Below the pieces are notes generated by a model, which saw only the letters and a program-made list of their open reading frames with translations, did no database searches and was not told where the DNA came from. Shown piece by piece: positions 1-8,405 of a stretch of DNA of 64,000 nucleotides (its first letter is position 1; every line of letters begins with the position of its first letter). The stretch lies in NCBI RefSeq assembly GCF_900141715.1, contig NZ_FQYK01000002.1, positions 487,495-551,494 on the forward strand. Reading direction: 5' to 3'. A program made the translations under genes and the position numbers. The stretch comes from Algibacter luteus. GTDB lineage: Bacteria; Bacteroidota; Bacteroidia; Flavobacteriales; Flavobacteriaceae.

Positions 1-861
1 AACTAACTCTGAATTTTCAGAAGTCATTATCATGACCTCAACATCAAACTGTCTTAAAATTTCAAGTCCCATGCCATCACGCATGTCAAAGTTTTTAGTG
101 TGTTCACCGTCCTTTGTATATGAAATAGTACCGTTTGTAAAAACGCCATCAACATCTAAAACAAAATGTGTTATTTGTTTCGATTCTTTTTCTCGTTTTT
201 GTCTTTCAATTAAGAGGCTTTCAACAGCAATCCAATCCGATTCAGAATCAATTTCTAATAACGAATCTTCGGGCATTTGAACAACAGCAGTTTTAGCTCC
301 TATTCTATTTTTATGTTTCTTTAAAGCTCCTTTTTTCACAGCATAAACCGCTCCGTTTTCAATTAACAAACCTTCAAAATCTTGACGTCTAGGTCTATTA
401 AAAGGATTATAATTTAAGGGCTTTCCGTTTTTATCCCATAAAAAGCGATGCGTATTTACAACGGTTAAAGCAGAATCAAAACTTTCTGTAAGTTTATCCA
501 AACATGCATTAATATTTTCTTTTTTTGTAAAAGGAGATGTAGCTTGTAATAAACAAAAAACATCAAAATCATATTTAATAGATTCGCAATATTCTAGCAT
601 CGCCATTTCTGTGGATGCCGTATCACTGGAACTTGCTTCACTTCGCATTAATGCCTTAACTTTATTTGTCCAGTGATATTCTTTACTGATAAAATCAATG
701 ATTGATGCATCATTAGTATATACAATAATTTCATCTAAATTAGAAAAAATAGCTTCACCTAAAACCCATGTAAACAAAGGCCTTCCAACCATTTTTCGTT
801 TGTTTTTATTAGAAATACCTTTTGAGCCTTTTCTAAGCGGGATAAAACCTATTTTTTTCAT
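1..861 (-). CDS. CMP-nonulosonate synthetase (NeuA-like) fused to KdsC-like HAD phosphatase, partial
   Basis: The 287 visible codons start at an ATG (859-861) and run off the left edge, so the C-terminus is missing. The N-terminus MKKIGFIPLRKGSKGISNKN is the nucleotide-binding signature of the acylneuraminate cytidylyltransferase family, which couples a 9-carbon sialic-acid-like sugar to CMP. From about residue 230 a second domain begins with DVDGVFTNG, the nucleophile motif of KdsC-type HAD phosphatases, followed by a motif II-like MTSENS. A CMP-sugar synthetase joined to such a phosphatase fits removal of the sugar 9-phosphate and CMP activation in one protein. This is the last visible gene of the polysaccharide operon, 68 bp after the preceding glycosyltransferase. 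The exact sugar (neuraminic, legionaminic or other) cannot be told. Confidence 0.88.
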   Translation of the reverse strand, partial: MKKIGFIPLRKGSKGISNKNKRKMVGRPLFTWVLGEAIFSNLDEIIVYTNDASIIDFISKEYHWTNKVKALMRSEASSSDTASTEMAMLEYCESIKYDFDVFCLLQATSPFTKKENINACLDKLTESFDSALTVVNTHRFLWDKNGKPLNYNPFNRPRRQDFEGLLIENGAVYAVKKGALKKHKNRIGAKTAVVQMPEDSLLEIDSESDWIAVESLLIERQKREKESKQITHFVLDVDGVFTNGTISYTKDGEHTKNFDMRDGMGLEILRQFDVEVMIMTSENSELV

Positions 862-929
862 TTATAATGTATATTAATATATATCATGCTAAAATACAGT
901 TTGTTTTTTAAACCATAAATTTAAAATCT

Positions 930-2078
930 TCAATTAATTATTGAATTATATTTTGCAATCACCTCTTTAGAAATCGTTGCCCTATCTAAACTAGGCATTA
1001 TTGTTTTTTGATTATACTTACATGCAGATTGAATTAATTCCATATTGTTTAACGCGTTATCAATCAAAGTTTCTATTTCAGAACTATTGTTACAATCTTC
1101 AATTAAAAATCCATTTTTACCATGTTCAATTATTTCAGCCGTTGCTCCACCCGGATTTGATTGAATTGGAAATGCGCCCATAATAATTGACTCCAACAAC
1201 GTATTTGGCATGCCATCAGAGTTACTATTTCCAATGTAAATCAAGGCTTGACCCATTAATTTAATTAATTCCATTTGAGGTAAAAAATCTGATTTTGGGT
1301 ACACAGTTAAATCCAGCTTGCTATTCAAATTTCTTTTCATAATAAAGTCTTCGACTTCATTATCGGCTCCAAAAACTATTACTGGATGGGTATTTAATTT
1401 GACTGAAAGTGACTCTAATGCTTTAAGCACTGTAATTGCTCTACCCGAACGCCCTTGGTAACCTTTAACAAGAATGAGTTTTCTTTGATTCAAAGGTGAA
1501 ATATGCGCTTTATAATCGTCAATGGGATAGCCTCCTCCACCAGGGTAAACACCTAAAACTTGACCATCAAATCCATATGCTTTAGCTAAATCGATATCAC
1601 GTTTACAATCGGCGAACATATAATTAACTCGGGGTAAAACCTGTTTAATATCATTTAGATACTTAGCTTGATTTTGGAAATAAAACAAATCGCTTCCCCA
1701 GGATGAATACATCCATTTTATGTTTGGATACTTTTGCATTACTGGTAAAATAGGAACGCAAGAAATATAGAGCACAAAGCTATGAACAACATCTGGTTGT
1801 ATTTCTAAAAGTGCATTTTCAAAAGCTTTTTCTGTACTCTTTTCTATTAAAACACTTAGTTTGTTATAAAGCCAAGGCAATCGTTTTTTTATAAATACTC
1901 GTGCCTTGTTGTTTATAAATTTAAATTTCCAACCAACTATTTGATTTACCCATGATAATTTCTCAGAATAGCCGCCATCTCTTACATTAAACCAATGCAC
2001 CTCGTGCCCTGATTCTTGTAATTGATTGGTCCACCTTTCAAAATGGATAGAATTTATAGAAACCATTAAAATTTTCAT
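930..2078 (-). CDS. GT4-family glycosyltransferase
   Basis: A 382-residue GT-B fold transferase. The N-terminus MKILMVSINSIHFERW is the typical first Rossmann strand. The C-terminal donor-binding region carries SDGMPNTLLESIIMGAFPI with the GT4 glutamate at E296, followed by NPGGATAEII. No signal peptide is visible, so it should act on the cytoplasmic face of the membrane, adding a nucleotide-activated sugar to the lipid-linked polymer. It lies 7 bp after the preceding GT2 gene in the same operon. Donor and acceptor cannot be inferred. Confidence 0.88.
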   Translation of the reverse strand: MKILMVSINSIHFERWTNQLQESGHEVHWFNVRDGGYSEKLSWVNQIVGWKFKFINNKARVFIKKRLPWLYNKLSVLIEKSTEKAFENALLEIQPDVVHSFVLYISCVPILPVMQKYPNIKWMYSSWGSDLFYFQNQAKYLNDIKQVLPRVNYMFADCKRDIDLAKAYGFDGQVLGVYPGGGGYPIDDYKAHISPLNQRKLILVKGYQGRSGRAITVLKALESLSVKLNTHPVIVFGADNEVEDFIMKRNLNSKLDLTVYPKSDFLPQMELIKLMGQALIYIGNSNSDGMPNTLLESIIMGAFPIQSNPGGATAEIIEHGKNGFLIEDCNNSSEIETLIDNALNNMELIQSACKYNQKTIMPSLDRATISKEVIAKYNSIIN

Positions 2079-2085
2079 GGAACAA

Positions 2086-3153
2086 CTACAATTTTATAAT
2101 CAATGAAATATGCTGTGCTTTTCTATCATAACTATATTGATATGGCGAATTTCTACAATTCACAATCAACGTTTCTAAAAGCATGTTGTTAACAGATTGC
2201 AAATCTATAAAGGTTAAGGTCTTTTTATCTAAAACTTTTTTTGCAGTTTGTTTTAATGATTTATATTCCCGATGATTTTTAACAGTAACCGAAACAACCT
2301 GACCTTTTGTATTCATTAAAACATTATTTACAAATCCTTTAAAGTCTGCTAATTCATTAGTTATCCTATATTCATCATCAATATTTTTAAGGTTCTTAGA
2401 GTTGTTTATATTATGTATACCCCAATCAAAATTAGTATTTGCTTTTACTTTTTTACTGACTTCAGTATAATACAAATACTTTTGATTTATCTTTTCAAGA
2501 TATGAGTGAAATGGCTCTTTACTAGTCTTACTTCTATAATTTTTAGGATGCCATTGGTGCAACATTAAAATTGTATCGCTATAATAAAGCACTCGTTTAT
2601 TGGCGTTTTTTAGTCTTAAATGCACATCGGTATCTTCACTTCCCCAACCATGATAAAACTCGTCGTACCCATTAATTGACGTTAATACTTCTGTGTTATA
2701 TAAAGTCATTCCCGTGGCTTCTTCAGTAGACTTGAAATTTATCTTGTAATCATCAAAATTCTTATTATTCTGAGATTCCGTTTCACTTAAAAATCCAACT
2801 TGAAAATAAACTGCATCTGCCTTTTCGTTAATCTGATAAAGGTTTTCAATAAAGTCTGAATGATAAATCATATCGATATCACCAACAAAGAAATGAGATG
2901 TTTCACATGATTTTAACACTATATTTATTGCTCTAGACTTACACCATAATTGCATTGAAGTATCACAACATATTAATTCTATCTTAGGAAATTCTTCAAT
3001 TAGATTCTTTAATGCATCTAAATTTTCAGTTTTAGATCCATAGTCAACAACTACCAATTTAAATTGTTTATTCGATTGAGTATTTAGTGAAGTAAAACAG
3101 CGCTTTACTAATTTTAAATCTCGATTTCTATTTGTTAAAACAACCGTTATCAT
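2086..3153 (-). CDS. GT2 glycosyltransferase with galactosyltransferase-like C-terminal motif
   Basis: A 355-residue GT-A enzyme. It opens with MITVVLTNRNRDLKLVKRC and has a DxD-type metal/nucleotide motif in VGDIDMIYHSDF. The motif GWGSEDTDVHLRL is characteristic of the GT2/GT7-like C-terminal domain seen in chondroitin-polymerase-type and galactosyltransferase-like proteins, where it helps acceptor binding and catalysis. Its start codon overlaps the preceding gene's stop by 4 bp, indicating translational coupling. The last 100 residues match nothing I recognise. Specificity is unknown. Confidence 0.86.
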   Translation of the reverse strand: MITVVLTNRNRDLKLVKRCFTSLNTQSNKQFKLVVVDYGSKTENLDALKNLIEEFPKIELICCDTSMQLWCKSRAINIVLKSCETSHFFVGDIDMIYHSDFIENLYQINEKADAVYFQVGFLSETESQNNKNFDDYKINFKSTEEATGMTLYNTEVLTSINGYDEFYHGWGSEDTDVHLRLKNANKRVLYYSDTILMLHQWHPKNYRSKTSKEPFHSYLEKINQKYLYYTEVSKKVKANTNFDWGIHNINNSKNLKNIDDEYRITNELADFKGFVNNVLMNTKGQVVSVTVKNHREYKSLKQTAKKVLDKKTLTFIDLQSVNNMLLETLIVNCRNSPYQYSYDRKAQHISLIIKL

Positions 3154-4076
3154 ACTATCTTTTTATTGAAAGATTGTTTTAATGAATACAAATAATATTT
3201 GGTTAAGGATTGCACCTTGAAACTCGTTAACATAGTATTTAAAAAAACAATTATGCCTTTAAAATATTGCTTTTCTCGGTTATAACAAGCAATTAGTGCT
3301 TTTTTATGCTCAAGTATACTTTTTTGAACCACTTCCTTTTTATTTGAGAAACTAGAATCGCCTGCAATAGACTTTACAATATTTAAATTGACCTTAGCCG
3401 TTACACTATGTTGTTTTCGAATACCTGCTGAAATGCCAATATCTGTTCTATAAACAGCAGTAACATCGCTTAAAAATCTTATGTTTCCTTTATTTTTAAT
3501 TGTCCATAAATAAGTTGGCCAATCGCCATATGGAAACTTAGTTATCCATTCAGGAATGCTTTCGTTCTTTTGAAGATTCTTAAACATCACCGTTACGGAG
3601 GTAATCATATTTTCGAAAATTAAATCATCAAAATTATAGCTAGCTTTAGTTCTTTCCTTTTCTATGATTTCCAGTTCTCCGTTGCTATAAAGCCGTTTGA
3701 AATTGGTTCCAACAATTGCACAATCTGAATTCGACTCTAAAAAATCGACTTGCTTTTGCAGCTTTAAGTCATCAATCCAATAATCATCACCATCACAAAT
3801 GGCAATATATTTACCATCGCAAGCTTTTAGAGTTCTTATATAATTATTAATTAATCCTATGTTCTTATCTAAAGCAGGTAATAATTTTACCTTTTCTGGA
3901 TGACTATCGGCATAAGTTTCGCAAATATTTCTTGTGGTGTCTGTACTGCAATCCTCACCAATTACCAATTGAAAATTAAAGTTAGTTTTTTGCATTAAAA
4001 CACTATCTATAGCCTGAGCAATATATTGCTCTTGGTTATAAGTAAGCATAAAAATACTAACCGTGACTTTAGACAT
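3150..4076 (-). CDS. GT2 glycosyltransferase
   Basis: A 308-residue family 2 glycosyltransferase. The start TVSIFMLTYNQEQYIAQAI and the nucleotide-binding stretch VIGEDCSTDTT are canonical. The metal-binding motif appears as CDGDDYWID, a version common in bacterial O-antigen and capsule GT2 enzymes. The C-terminal third is basic and may contact membrane. It overlaps its upstream and downstream neighbours by 1 and 4 bp, so it is translationally coupled in the polysaccharide operon. Donor and linkage are unknown. Confidence 0.88.
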   Translation of the reverse strand: MSKVTVSIFMLTYNQEQYIAQAIDSVLMQKTNFNFQLVIGEDCSTDTTRNICETYADSHPEKVKLLPALDKNIGLINNYIRTLKACDGKYIAICDGDDYWIDDLKLQKQVDFLESNSDCAIVGTNFKRLYSNGELEIIEKERTKASYNFDDLIFENMITSVTVMFKNLQKNESIPEWITKFPYGDWPTYLWTIKNKGNIRFLSDVTAVYRTDIGISAGIRKQHSVTAKVNLNIVKSIAGDSSFSNKKEVVQKSILEHKKALIACYNREKQYFKGIIVFLNTMLTSFKVQSLTKYYLYSLKQSFNKKIV

Positions 4077-5149
4077 TATTTAAAAACTTCTTTCGTGACT
4101 TCCAAATAGCTTGTTCCCCATTTTTGACAAGGTTCGAGGTGATTTCCTTCTGCCCATTCATTCCAAGCGTTAATAAATACAAAATTTTCAGGCACCTTGT
4201 CCCATGGGTATTTTTCTTTAATAAAACGCAACCAGTTTTCATATTTTTTAGGAGTTGAATCGTGTAACACAAAGGCCTTATCTTTTCTAGCTGAATTGTC
4301 CCACATAGGCGTAATCCCTGGATAAATAGGTGCCGTAAATCCTTCAGAGTTTTGAAGTTTAGCATAAGATTCGTAATCATACACCGAAGATTGTTGATTC
4401 TCTTGTATTCCCATTTTCTCCAACACTTTTCGTTTTATTCTTTTTATTGTATGATTGCCAATAGGCTTCGGAACTTTGCCAAAGTTAGGTTGAAATTGGA
4501 ATGCAAAATCAAATCCAGCAGTTAAAAACTCAAGCTTCGATTTTTGAGCATAACCTAAATACAACCCTGTTAAACCTGCTTTTTGAGCCTCATCTCGCCA
4601 GATTTCTATGGTTTTTTTAATATCTGGAAACAATTCAGGGCGATATACTATAAACACCGGTTTATCATCTACTCTTATGTATCGTGAATCTTTAAAATAA
4701 TTGATAAGATGTTTGATGTGGTTTATGTCATCTTCAAATCTATAATCCTGTTTTAATAACACTTTATTCTCTGAAGCTTCCCAAGCTCTAGTCCAATCTT
4801 CGTTTGCCCAACACATCATGAATGGTAAATCTTCTTTTGGGTTTTTTAGTTTCCTATCTAATGGCTCAAATAGCATTTTCTTGCCGTTAAACCAGTAATG
4901 ATAATAACAAAAACCATGAATACCATATGCCTTAGCCAATGCTTCTTGAGCTAATCTTGCTTCTTCTAAACGTAAATCATAAAACCCTAAATCTGCCGGT
5001 AAATGCGGCTGGTAATGCCCCTCAAACCTTGGTGTTGTTTTAGTTACATTGGTCCATTCGGTAAACCCTTTACCCCACCATGAATCGTTTTCTGGTATGG
5101 GATGAAACTGCGGAAGATGTATGGCTATTGGCTTAATTTTTTCTGACAT
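4076..5149 (-). CDS. WbsX-like / GH99-like domain protein
   Basis: A 357-residue protein of the WbsX family, found in O-antigen and capsule clusters. The signature is visible: IAIHLPQFHPIPENDSWWGKG and FTEWTNV near the N-terminus, then GFCYYHYWFNGKKML, MCWANEDWTRAW and, near the end, FINAWNEWAEGNHLEP. The fold is related to glycoside hydrolase family 99, and members are usually annotated as glycan-processing or glycosyltransferase-like. I infer a role in building or trimming the repeat unit. There is no signal peptide, so it should be cytoplasmic. The start overlaps the stop of the upstream GT2 by 17 bp. Confidence 0.88.
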   Translation of the reverse strand: MSEKIKPIAIHLPQFHPIPENDSWWGKGFTEWTNVTKTTPRFEGHYQPHLPADLGFYDLRLEEARLAQEALAKAYGIHGFCYYHYWFNGKKMLFEPLDRKLKNPKEDLPFMMCWANEDWTRAWEASENKVLLKQDYRFEDDINHIKHLINYFKDSRYIRVDDKPVFIVYRPELFPDIKKTIEIWRDEAQKAGLTGLYLGYAQKSKLEFLTAGFDFAFQFQPNFGKVPKPIGNHTIKRIKRKVLEKMGIQENQQSSVYDYESYAKLQNSEGFTAPIYPGITPMWDNSARKDKAFVLHDSTPKKYENWLRFIKEKYPWDKVPENFVFINAWNEWAEGNHLEPCQKWGTSYLEVTKEVFK

Positions 5150-5993
5150 ATCTGTAACAATGAACGAGTTTAGAATAGATTCTAGACTTCATTTTTTTAA
5201 AAAAATGCACTCTATTCTTCTCGTAAATTTCTTTATATTTTTCTTTTGTGCAATCGTATAAAACCTTGTTGTTTTCGGTTTTAAAAAAAAATTGCAATAG
5301 TTTCGCTGCTTGTAAAAAACCCTTTTTCATTAACTTAAAATCGCTACTCATAGAACGATTGTGAATGCGATATAAAGCGAATTTATTTTTGCTATTCTTA
5401 ATAGATTTTGAATAATAAAATAATTGCACCCAAAACACCCAATCTTCATGGTTAGGTAGGCTTTCGTTAAAACTTAGGTTATTTTCTGTAATTAGTTTTC
5501 TATTAAATAATACTGAATGGCAAGGTATAGATTTTCTATATTCCCAATCTAAAATAATTTCTTTTTTATAATTACCTTCAGATAAAAACGGTGATAAATA
5601 TCGATGTTTTGCTGGTTCATTAGTACCATCAATAAACGAGAAATAATCAGAAATACTAATATCACTCTCTTCTAAATCTTTTAATTGCGCTGTGAATTTA
5701 TCAGGTTTTATCAAATCATCTGAGTCGAGAAGCTGAACAAACTCCCCATTTGCATGCTTTAACCCAAAATTTCTAGCACTACTTAATCCGCCATTTTCCT
5801 TAACTAAATAGATAAATCTTGAATCTAATTGGCTCCATCTTTTAGCGATATCTTCAGAATGATCTGTACTCCCATCATTTACAATAATACATTCCCAATT
5901 GGAATGTGTTTGATTCTTTACAGAAACTAATGTTTCTTCCAAATATTGGGCCTGATTATAACATGGTATGATTACAGAAACCTTATCACTCAA
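5133..5993 (-). CDS. GT2 glycosyltransferase
   Basis: A 286-residue family 2 enzyme. It begins VSVIIPCYNQAQYLEETL, has the nucleotide-binding CIIVNDGSTDHSED and a DxD-type QLLDSDDLI. The stretch GGLSSARNFGL is also classical. Its first 100 residues closely resemble the protein encoded at 6773-7609, so the two are paralogues. The basic C-terminus (KKMKSRIYSKL) may associate with the membrane. It overlaps the upstream gene by 4 bp and the WbsX-like gene by 17 bp. Specificity is unknown. Confidence 0.88.
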   Translation of the reverse strand: MSDKVSVIIPCYNQAQYLEETLVSVKNQTHSNWECIIVNDGSTDHSEDIAKRWSQLDSRFIYLVKENGGLSSARNFGLKHANGEFVQLLDSDDLIKPDKFTAQLKDLEESDISISDYFSFIDGTNEPAKHRYLSPFLSEGNYKKEIILDWEYRKSIPCHSVLFNRKLITENNLSFNESLPNHEDWVFWVQLFYYSKSIKNSKNKFALYRIHNRSMSSDFKLMKKGFLQAAKLLQFFFKTENNKVLYDCTKEKYKEIYEKNRVHFFKKMKSRIYSKLVHCYRYVRKN

Positions 5994-6769
5994 AATTTTT
6001 CGGGCTTATTAAATATAAATTTTATTTGATGTACAAATCGCTTAATAATGTACCAAATATCTATAAAAAAGTTTTTTATCAATCCGATAATTGACATAAC
6101 AAAACCTTTGAAAGCACTTGAAAATTTAACATCCTCGTGCCAAAGCTGATAATTACCAACCAGGTCGTTTTTAAACCTAAAATAGACTTGTTCTTTCGTT
6201 CTACTTATTTGATAACAAAATATAGCCGGAACAAAATCAATATCATATCCAGCGTTTAAAACACGTTTGGTCCATTCTTTATCTTCAAAAGTGGCAACGT
6301 CTTCTCTAAATGGATGTTTTTCCCATACAGTTCTGCTAAATGCTGAACCTGAAAAAATTAATCCTGATTTATTTGGGTCCTCCGATGCCTGAATTTTGTT
6401 AATGTAATTTCTATAATCATTAGGATTATGCAAACACCTTAATCCAGCCAAATTCGAATTTTCATCAAATTTTTGTTTGATTAATTTAAAAAAATCATGA
6501 CTCACAGGATATGAATGCGCACTAAAAATAACGACTATTGGAAACTGGGTTTGTTGCGCCGCAAAGTTTGCACTCCCACCATAACTAAACTCCTTAATAG
6601 TAACAAATTTGGCTTTGTATTGTTTTGTTACGGCTTCACTGTTATCTGAAGACAGATTATCAATAACTATAATTTCACCAATATCATCTAGATAGCGTTC
6701 AGTCAAATTTTTAAGCAAAAAAGAAAGTGCTTTCTCTTGATTTTTATTTCTGATGACTACTGAAATCAT
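5990..6769 (-). CDS. GT2 glycosyltransferase, rhamnosyltransferase-like
   Basis: A 259-residue family 2 enzyme. It starts MISVVIRNKNQEKALSFLL and has the nucleotide-binding IIVIDNLSSDNS. Where most GT2 enzymes have DxD it has FSAHSYPV, a substitution seen in rhamnosyltransferase-like GT2 proteins. The segment GSAFSRTVWEKHPFRED followed by EDKEW matches the acceptor-side motifs of that group. The aromatic and basic C-terminus (about residues 215-250) includes a hydrophobic stretch, GFVMSIIGLIKNFFIDIW, that could touch the membrane. It is tightly packed, 3 bp after its upstream neighbour. Rhamnose as donor is only a suggestion. Confidence 0.85.
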   Translation of the reverse strand: MISVVIRNKNQEKALSFLLKNLTERYLDDIGEIIVIDNLSSDNSEAVTKQYKAKFVTIKEFSYGGSANFAAQQTQFPIVVIFSAHSYPVSHDFFKLIKQKFDENSNLAGLRCLHNPNDYRNYINKIQASEDPNKSGLIFSGSAFSRTVWEKHPFREDVATFEDKEWTKRVLNAGYDIDFVPAIFCYQISRTKEQVYFRFKNDLVGNYQLWHEDVKFSSAFKGFVMSIIGLIKNFFIDIWYIIKRFVHQIKFIFNKPEKF

Positions 6770-6772
6770 AGA

Positions 6773-7609
6773 CTATTTATTAAATAGATTAAAAGGTTTT
6801 GCGATAAGTTTTGCGATTTTATATGTATTCGAATTTTTTAATTTTGAAGTGAACTCTTCATTATTTTTCAATAAATACAACAAGTAATCGATGGTATTAT
6901 CATGATGCTTTAAATAAACTTCTTTATGCTTATTAAAAACATATGCCATATTTGAAACTCTATGATTTTCAAGCGTATCTATTAACATGGATTGTTTTTG
7001 TTTTCTATAGTTAAATAAAAACTCTTCAATTACCTTATATGTCCATCCAGATTTTGTAATGGCAATCCAAAATTCCCAATCTTCAAATCCATTTTTCATA
7101 TTCTCGTCGTATCCTCCAACTTCTTCCCAACAAATTTTTCTGTACAAGGAAGTTGCTATTAAGCTATTCTCAAAAAGTAAGGCATGATAGGTTGTCCCAA
7201 CTGGTTTTAACTCATGAATTATATTTTCTTTATGCTTGTAAAAAAACTTACTATAACAGGATACTATGGCTAATGTCTGGTCTTGATTTAATTCTGGCAC
7301 CATTATACTAAGAAAAGATTCATCTAAAATATCATCGGCATCTAGAGGCAAAATATATTCACCTTTACTGATGGTTATTCCAGCATTTCTAGCACTACTT
7401 AAACCTCCATTTTTCTTTTCTAAATATTGAAATCTTTTATCTCTTTCACACCACTTAGCAGCCACTTCTTTGGTGTTATCGGGGCTACCATCATTAACCA
7501 CTATACATTCCCAATTTTCGTATGTCTGATTCAAAACTGATTGCAGTGCTTCATCCAGAAATTCAGCATGATTATAACAAGGAACGATTATGGAAACCAA
7601 CTTATTCAT
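6773..7609 (-). CDS. GT2 glycosyltransferase
   Basis: A 278-residue family 2 enzyme. It begins VSIIVPCYNHAEFLDEAL, with nucleotide binding at CIVVNDGSPDNTKE and the metal motif LPLDADDIL. The signature NGGLSSARNAGI is shared with its paralogue at 5133-5993. The end of the protein is basic and hydrophobic (KIAKLIAKPFNLFNK), suggesting peripheral membrane contact. It lies in the middle of the operon with 2-3 bp spacing on both sides. Donor and acceptor are unknown. Confidence 0.88.
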   Translation of the reverse strand: MNKLVSIIVPCYNHAEFLDEALQSVLNQTYENWECIVVNDGSPDNTKEVAAKWCERDKRFQYLEKKNGGLSSARNAGITISKGEYILPLDADDILDESFLSIMVPELNQDQTLAIVSCYSKFFYKHKENIIHELKPVGTTYHALLFENSLIATSLYRKICWEEVGGYDENMKNGFEDWEFWIAITKSGWTYKVIEEFLFNYRKQKQSMLIDTLENHRVSNMAYVFNKHKEVYLKHHDNTIDYLLYLLKNNEEFTSKLKNSNTYKIAKLIAKPFNLFNK

Positions 7610-7611
7610 TA

Positions 7612-8394
7612 TTAAAATTTATTTAGAAATCTTAGTTTTACCATGAGATTAATAATTCTTGATTGTCTTAAATTATTTAGTATTTTTTTATAAGTAACTA
7701 CCTCTTGGATGTCGTTCATATAAATGCCGTAATCACCATAAAGTACACTTTCTTTTTCTTTAAATTTAATACTTTGATTTTTTGGGTTTGAACTTAGCCC
7801 ACCAATGTAAAAAACTGATAAGGTTTCGGCGATTCTCTTATAGCTTAAATTATATTTACATACGGCATCGATAAAGAACTTCCAATCGGATACTATTTTA
7901 AAATCTTCTTTATACACATTTGTTTTTAAGAACGCCTCTCTCTTAATAAATGTTGCCGGATGTGGTAAAGTATCTTCAACAAAATATGAAAAAGAAAGTT
8001 CGTCTGGATATGATTTAACGAATGGTTTATTGTTTTCAATAACTTTTAAGTCGAAATAAATGAGATCAAAATCTTGAATGTTATGATGATATCTCTCTAC
8101 GGCTTTTTGGTCAACAAAATGATCGCCACTATTTAAAAACAACAAATATTCGCCATTTGCTTTTTCAATGCCTTTGTTCATGGCTTGATACACCCCGCTA
8201 TCTGGCTCGCTAACCCAATAATCAAAAAGAGTTTCATTTTCTACAATAAAACTGGCGCTCCCATCGGAAGAGGCGCCATCTATAATTAAATATTCAAAAT
8301 CTGTAAATGATTGATTTTTAACACTCTCAACGGTTTTCTTTAAACCTTCAAGATTGTTATAATTAACAGTTATTATGGATATTTTAGGTTTCAA
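7612..8394 (-). CDS. GT2 glycosyltransferase (WcaE-like)
   Basis: A 260-residue family 2 enzyme of the short type exemplified by WcaE. Key motifs are ISIITVNYNNLEGLKKTV, IIDGASSDGS, WVSEPDSGVYQAMNKGI and the metal-binding region LFLNSGDHF. It is clearly paralogous to the protein at 12113-12889, matching throughout including the C-terminal pattern SRIINLMVKLRFLNKF. This suggests duplication within the locus. It sits 2 bp from the downstream GT2 and 11 bp from the upstream fusion gene. Specificity is unknown. Confidence 0.88.
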   Translation of the reverse strand: MKPKISIITVNYNNLEGLKKTVESVKNQSFTDFEYLIIDGASSDGSASFIVENETLFDYWVSEPDSGVYQAMNKGIEKANGEYLLFLNSGDHFVDQKAVERYHHNIQDFDLIYFDLKVIENNKPFVKSYPDELSFSYFVEDTLPHPATFIKREAFLKTNVYKEDFKIVSDWKFFIDAVCKYNLSYKRIAETLSVFYIGGLSSNPKNQSIKFKEKESVLYGDYGIYMNDIQEVVTYKKILNNLRQSRIINLMVKLRFLNKF

Positions 8395-8405
8395 ATAAAA
8401 CTAAA

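Noticed and set aside
32-280. Plus-strand open frame at the left edge
   Set aside because: It lies antisense to the CMP-sugar synthetase fusion, which reads through on the minus strand with clear motifs.
4069-4380. 103-codon minus-strand frame
   Set aside because: It is a shifted frame inside the WbsX-like gene and has no family resemblance.
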